From Pelomonas lactea (lineage in GTDB: Bacteria > Pseudomonadota > Gammaproteobacteria > Burkholderiales > Burkholderiaceae_C), in NCBI RefSeq assembly GCF_043555885.1, contig NZ_JBIGHX010000007.1, forward strand, positions 1-64,000: a stretch of DNA of 64,000 nt. The letters are read 5' to 3'. Numbering within the stretch: the stretch's first letter is position 1; each line of letters opens with the position of its first letter. Below, one piece after another: positions 60,601-64,000 of the stretch. Position numbers and translations under genes: made by a program. The notes under the pieces are model-generated. The model was not told where the DNA came from. It made no database searches and saw only the letters and a program-made list of their open reading frames with translations.

Positions 60601-61661
60601 TCGGCAGGGTCAGGGGTATCGAAACGAACATCGCGCTCTTCGATCACCCGCTGCTCGGCAGCGACGTGGTCGTAGATGGCGTGGATCAGCGGCTGGCAGC
60701 CTTCGCGGGTCAGCGCCGAGATCTCGAAGACCGGCCCCTTCCACTTGTAGCGCTTGACGAAGTCCTTCACGCGCGCGGCGCGCTCGTCCTCAGGCACCAT
60801 GTCCAGCTTGTTCAGCACCAGCCAGCGCGGCTTGGCGTGCAGCTCCGGGTCGTACTTCTTCAGCTCGGCGACGATGGCCTTGGCCTCCTTGACCGGATCG
60901 ACCTCGGGGTCGAACGGTGCCAGGTCGACGACGTGCAGCAGCAGCCGCGTGCGCTGCAGGTGGCGCAGGAACTGGTGGCCCAGGCCGGCACCCTCCGCGG
61001 CACCTTCGATGAGGCCGGGGATGTCGGCGACGACGAAGCTCTTCTCCGGTGCGACGCGCACGACGCCCAGGTTGGGGTGCAGCGTCGTGAACGGGTAGTC
61101 CGCGATCTTGGGCTTGGCGTTGGAGATCGCCGTGATCAGCGTGGACTTGCCCGCGTTGGGCTGGCCCAGCAGGCCGACATCGGCCAGCACGCGCAGCTCC
61201 AGGCGCACCTTCTTGACTTCACCCGGCCAGCCCGGCGTCTTCTGCCGCGGCGCACGGTTGGTGGACGTCTTGAAGTGCAGGTTGCCGAAACCGCCGTCGC
61301 CGCCCTTGCACAGCAGGATGCGCTGACCGGGCTCCAGCAGTTCGCCGATGACGGACTCGGTTTCCAGGTCCGTGATGATGGTGCCGACCGGCATGCGCAG
61401 CACGATGTCGTCGGCAGCGGCGCCGAAGCAGTCCGAGCCCCGGCCGGCCTCGCCGTTGCGGGCCTCGTGGCGGCGCGCGTAGCGATAGTCGATCAGCGTG
61501 TTCAGGTTGCGGTCGGCCTCGGCCCAGACGCTGCCGCCCTTGCCGCCGTCGCCACCGTCCGGCCCGCCGAAAGGGATGAATTTTTCGCGGCGAAAGCTCG
61601 CGCAGCCAGCGCCACCGTTCCCGGCGGCGACATCGATGGTGGCTTCGTCAACGAATTTCAT
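60597..61661 (-). CDS. obgE: Obg GTPase
   Basis: This 354-residue GTPase acts in ribosome assembly and stress response. The glycine-rich Obg domain (about 1-158) includes GGPDGGDGGKGGS. The G domain has the P-loop GQPNAGKST (about 166-174), DIPGLIEGA and NKLD. It lacks the long acidic tail of E. coli ObgE. It sits in the conserved rplU-rpmA-obgE-proB order, after a terminator. Confidence 0.96.
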   Translation of the reverse strand: MKFVDEATIDVAAGNGGAGCASFRREKFIPFGGPDGGDGGKGGSVWAEADRNLNTLIDYRYARRHEARNGEAGRGSDCFGAAADDIVLRMPVGTIITDLETESVIGELLEPGQRILLCKGGDGGFGNLHFKTSTNRAPRQKTPGWPGEVKKVRLELRVLADVGLLGQPNAGKSTLITAISNAKPKIADYPFTTLHPNLGVVRVAPEKSFVVADIPGLIEGAAEGAGLGHQFLRHLQRTRLLLHVVDLAPFDPEVDPVKEAKAIVAELKKYDPELHAKPRWLVLNKLDMVPEDERAARVKDFVKRYKWKGPVFEISALTREGCQPLIHAIYDHVAAEQRVIEERDVRFDTPDPAE

Positions 61662-61731
61662 GGCGGTCGGCCATCGTAATGGCTGGGTTGAATCCGGCGC
61701 ACCGTCGTGTGACGCGCCTGACTTCAGAAAT

Positions 61732-61756
61732 GACAAAGCCCCGGCGGACCGGGGCT
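61732..61756 (-). terminator. Intrinsic terminator after rplU-rpmA
   Basis: On the minus strand, AGCCCCGG, a four-base loop and CCGGGGCT are followed by TTGTCATTT. The stem is perfect but the T tract is broken, so some readthrough into obgE is likely. Confidence 0.7.
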
Positions 61757-61798
61757 CGTGAGTCGGGCGATGAATTCGCCCGCATTCGCTGGCGCTGC

Positions 61799-62062
61799 TT
61801 AGGCGGCCAGCGGCGTGACGACGACCGTCGCGCGGTTGCTTGCACCCTTGGTGGTGAAGCTGACATGGCCATCGACCAGCGCGAACAGCGTGTGGTCCTT
61901 GCCGATGCCGACATTCACGCCGGGGTGGAACTTCGTGCCGCGCTGGCGGACGATGATCGAGCCAGCGGAGATCAGTTCACCGCCGTAAGCCTTGACGCCC
62001 AGCATCTTGGGCTTGGAGTCGCGGCCGTTCCGTGTAGAACCGCCGCCCTTTTTCTGTGCCAT
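61799..62062 (-). CDS. rpmA: 50S ribosomal protein L27
   Basis: This 87-residue ribosomal protein has the conserved N-terminal MAQKKGGGSTRNGRDS that reaches toward the peptidyl-transferase centre, and GSIIVRQRGTKFHPG. There is no N-terminal cleavage extension of the Firmicutes type. It follows rplU by 38 bases. Confidence 0.98.
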   Translation of the reverse strand: MAQKKGGGSTRNGRDSKPKMLGVKAYGGELISAGSIIVRQRGTKFHPGVNVGIGKDHTLFALVDGHVSFTTKGASNRATVVVTPLAA

Positions 62063-62100
62063 GTTTAGCTCCTAGAAATTAGCGAAAGAAGATGGTGGGA

Positions 62101-62412
62101 TCAGCCGTTCACCGCGCTGATTTCCAGCTCGGTGTAGTTCTGGCGATGGCCCTGGCTCTTCTTGTAGTGCTTGCGACGGCGCAGCTTGAAGATGCGAACC
62201 TTGTCGTGCTTGCCGTGGCTGACAACCTTGGCGCTGACGGTGGCACCGGCCACCAGCGGCGCGCCGACGGTCAGGCCGTCACCGCTGCCAACTGCCAGCA
62301 CCTGGTCGAGCGTGACCTCGGCGCCAACTTCCGCGTCGAGCAGCTCGACCTTGATCTTTTCGCCGGCAGCAACCTTGTATTGCTTGCCGCCAGTCTTGAT
62401 GACTGCGTACAT
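62101..62412 (-). CDS. rplU: 50S ribosomal protein L21
   Basis: This 103-residue ribosomal protein starts MYAVIKTGGKQYKV and ends in the basic KHYKKSQGHRQNYTELEI region. The frame is open 33 bases upstream, but the ATG at 62412 matches the family start. It heads the rplU-rpmA transcript. Confidence 0.98.
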   Translation of the reverse strand: MYAVIKTGGKQYKVAAGEKIKVELLDAEVGAEVTLDQVLAVGSGDGLTVGAPLVAGATVSAKVVSHGKHDKVRIFKLRRRKHYKKSQGHRQNYTELEISAVNG

Positions 62413-62707
62413 AGACTTCCTTCCGCACCCCGGGGGCGCACTCACCGGACTGCCGCCGCCGCTTTCGCCGCCGCGCCTTCGTCTGGCCTTTTTGTGGGTT
62501 TTGGTTCTCTCGGCAACCCGGCCGAACCCGGCGCACCGGACACACGAGCTGCAAAGAGCCCGCGAGTATACCCTTGGTCTGGCCCATCATGCAATGCCAG
62601 ACTTGCCGCGCCCCGACGGCTCCACGACTGCTTGCATGGTCAGCGCTCCCCGGAGCGGGTCTCCGGCCGTTTCTATAATGGCCCGATTCCTAGCTTGAGA
62701 GTCAAGA
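62413..62707. promoter_or_regulatory. Divergent rplU-ispB region with promoters
   Basis: On the minus strand, TTGCAT (complement of 62589-62594) and TATACT (complement of 62565-62570) are 18 bases apart and form a good sigma-70 promoter for rplU. The resulting leader of about 145 bases is long enough for an L21-type leader RNA. On the plus strand, TATAAT (62674-62679) is a strong -10 for ispB without a clear -35. No gene lies in the gap. Confidence 0.65.
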
Positions 62708-63703
62708 GTGCGCGTCGAGTCTGCCTCGCCCCCACCCCAAGTTGCCGAGGCACTCGCCCTGCTGGCCACCGAAATGGCCCAGGTCGATGCGGTCATCGCC
62801 CAGCGCCTGAGTTCCGAGGTCGCGCTGATCGACCAGATCGCCCACTACATCGTGCACGCCGGCGGCAAGCGCATGCGCCCCAAGCTCGTGCTGCTGTTCG
62901 CCAACGCGCTGGGCTTCGAGGGTCCGGCACGTTTCGAACTGGCAGCCGTGGTGGAGTTCATCCACACCGCCACGCTGCTGCATGACGACGTCGTGGACGA
63001 GTCGTCCCTGCGCCGCGGCAAGCCCACGGCCAATGCGCTGTTTGGCAATGCGGCCAGCGTGCTGGTGGGCGACTTTCTGTACTCGCGCGCCTTCCAGATG
63101 ATGGTCTCCGTGGACCGCATGCGCGTGCTGGAGGTGCTGGCCGAAGCCACCAACGTCATCGCCGAGGGCGAGGTCCTGCAGCTGATGAACATGCACGACC
63201 CCGACATCACGGTCGAGAGCTATCTGCGCGTCATCCGCTTCAAGACCGCCAAGCTGTTCGAGGCCAGCGCGCGCCTGGGCGCCGTGCTGGCGAATGCGTC
63301 GCCGGAGATTGAGGAAGCCTGCGCCGGCTACGGTCGCGCACTGGGCACAGCCTTCCAGCTCATCGACGACGTGCTGGACTATGAAGGTGATACGCACGAA
63401 CTCGGCAAGAACATCGGCGACGACCTTCGCGAAGGCAAGACGACGCTGCCCCTGCTGATCGCGATGGAGCGCGCAACACCCGAACAGCGCGCGCTGCTGC
63501 GCCATGCGATCGAGGAAGGCGAGCTCGACAAGCTGCAGGACATCGTCGCCATCGTGCGCTCCACGGGCGCACTGGAGTCCACCCGCGACGCCGCCCGCAC
63601 CGAGGCAGAACACGCGGGCGAGTGCCTCAAACAACTTCCTCGCAACAAGTGGACAGAATCTCTGCTAGAATTCGCAATTCGGTCGGTTGAGCGTCATTCC
63701 TGA
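62708..63703 (+). CDS. ispB: Polyprenyl diphosphate synthase (octaprenyl type)
   Basis: This 331-residue enzyme builds the isoprenoid side chain of ubiquinone. The first aspartate-rich motif is DDVVD (93-97) in LLHDDVVDESSLRRG and the second DDVLD (about 220-224) in LIDDVLDYEGD. GGKRMRPKL (about 52-60) binds the homoallylic substrate. The start is a GTG at 62708. Confidence 0.94.
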   Translation: MRVESASPPPQVAEALALLATEMAQVDAVIAQRLSSEVALIDQIAHYIVHAGGKRMRPKLVLLFANALGFEGPARFELAAVVEFIHTATLLHDDVVDESSLRRGKPTANALFGNAASVLVGDFLYSRAFQMMVSVDRMRVLEVLAEATNVIAEGEVLQLMNMHDPDITVESYLRVIRFKTAKLFEASARLGAVLANASPEIEEACAGYGRALGTAFQLIDDVLDYEGDTHELGKNIGDDLREGKTTLPLLIAMERATPEQRALLRHAIEEGELDKLQDIVAIVRSTGALESTRDAARTEAEHAGECLKQLPRNKWTESLLEFAIRSVERHS

Positions 63704-63726
63704 CAATCAACCGCAGCAGAAGACAT

Positions 63727-63803
63727 CGGGGTGTAGCTTAGCCTGGTAGAGCGCTACGTTCGGGACGTAGAGGCCGGAGGTTCGAATCCTCTCACCCCGA
63801 CCA
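63727..63803 (+). tRNA. tRNA-Pro (anticodon CGG)
   Basis: This 77-base tRNA has an encoded CCA end. Acceptor stem CGGGGTG pairs with CACCCCG, and the anticodon stem CTACG pairs with CGTAG around loop TTCGGGA. The anticodon CGG lies at 63761-63763. It starts 23 bases after ispB and may be co-transcribed with it. Confidence 0.95.
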
Positions 63804-64000
63804 AGTCTTCAATCCGCCCTCGGGACGAGGCGCGGACTTGCAGCGAGAGCCACCGCCCGGTGGCTGCTGATTTCGTCACAGAAACACGGCTAATCCGCTC
63901 GTCTGGTGCGGGTTCGGCCGCTGGCACAATCGACGGACTTCTCGTCTTCGCGTCACTGACGCCATCGCAGTGGAAACCACGCTCGCCGAGCCGCTCCAGT
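63804..64000. other. Right edge of the window, possible gene start
   Basis: No complete gene is visible. A GTG at 63970 opens a frame (VETTLAEPLQ) that runs off the end and could be the start of the next gene. In related genomes a type IV pilus ATPase gene often follows ispB and tRNA-Pro, but ten codons are too few to support that. Confidence 0.25.

Overview
The window looks like a chromosomal segment of a high-GC betaproteobacterium of the order Burkholderiales, probably near Roseateles, Mitsuaria or Rubrivivax. The reasons are the GC-rich codon use, a PEP-CTERM protein, and housekeeping neighbourhoods of Burkholderiales type (rplU-rpmA-obgE-proB, hemA-prfA-prmC-grxD-ubiX, ispB next to tRNA-Pro). 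This placement is inferred from protein character and gene order; no database was searched.

Region 1 (1-8065) is a 7-kb block holding a GPH-type sugar transporter, a rhamnogalacturonan acetylesterase, a beta-lactamase-fold hydrolase, a family 4 rhamnogalacturonan lyase and a PEP-CTERM protein. Related ~0.5-kb palindromic repeat elements flank it in opposite orientation.

Region 2 (8075-27061) is an L-rhamnose catabolic unit. rhaK and a DeoR-type regulator lie on the minus strand, divergent from a long plus-strand run: rhaD aldolase-dehydrogenase fusion, rhaI, a cytoplasmic GH28, rhamnose mutarotase, a DUF6250-like protein, GH51, GH2, a PL26-like exo-lyase, GH95, GH43 and an esterase. Many junctions overlap by 1-4 bases, which suggests one transcript.

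Region 3 (27106-31576) is unrelated: an orphan gene, a DUF2306-like membrane protein, a QseBC/PmrAB-like two-component system and a MipA/OmpV outer-membrane protein.

Region 4 (31573-45893) returns to pectin. A minus-strand operon reads PL11, GH43-like lipoprotein, GH115, GH43, an anchored protein of unknown function and a possible 37-residue peptide. It is followed by a TonB-dependent receptor, an exported PL22-like oligogalacturonide lyase and a protein with two SGNH esterase domains in tandem.

Region 5 (45920-64000) is housekeeping: tRNA-Met(CAT), miaB, hemA, prfA, prmC, grxD, ubiX, an M3 peptidase, a lytic transglycosylase, proS, rppH, proB, obgE, rpmA, rplU, ispB and tRNA-Pro(CGG), with several small unknown proteins.

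Taken together, regions 1, 2 and 4 read as a TonB-type utilisation locus for rhamnogalacturonan I. Esterases deacetylate the polymer; PL4, PL11 and PL26-like lyases cut the backbone; GH2, GH43, GH51, GH95 and GH115 trim side chains. The receptor and symporter import products, and Rha enzymes turn L-rhamnose into dihydroxyacetone phosphate and lactaldehyde or lactate. No SusD-like protein, no GH105/GH88 unsaturated uronyl hydrolase and no GH78/GH106 rhamnosidase was recognised here, so the step that frees rhamnose is either outside the window or done by an unassigned protein.
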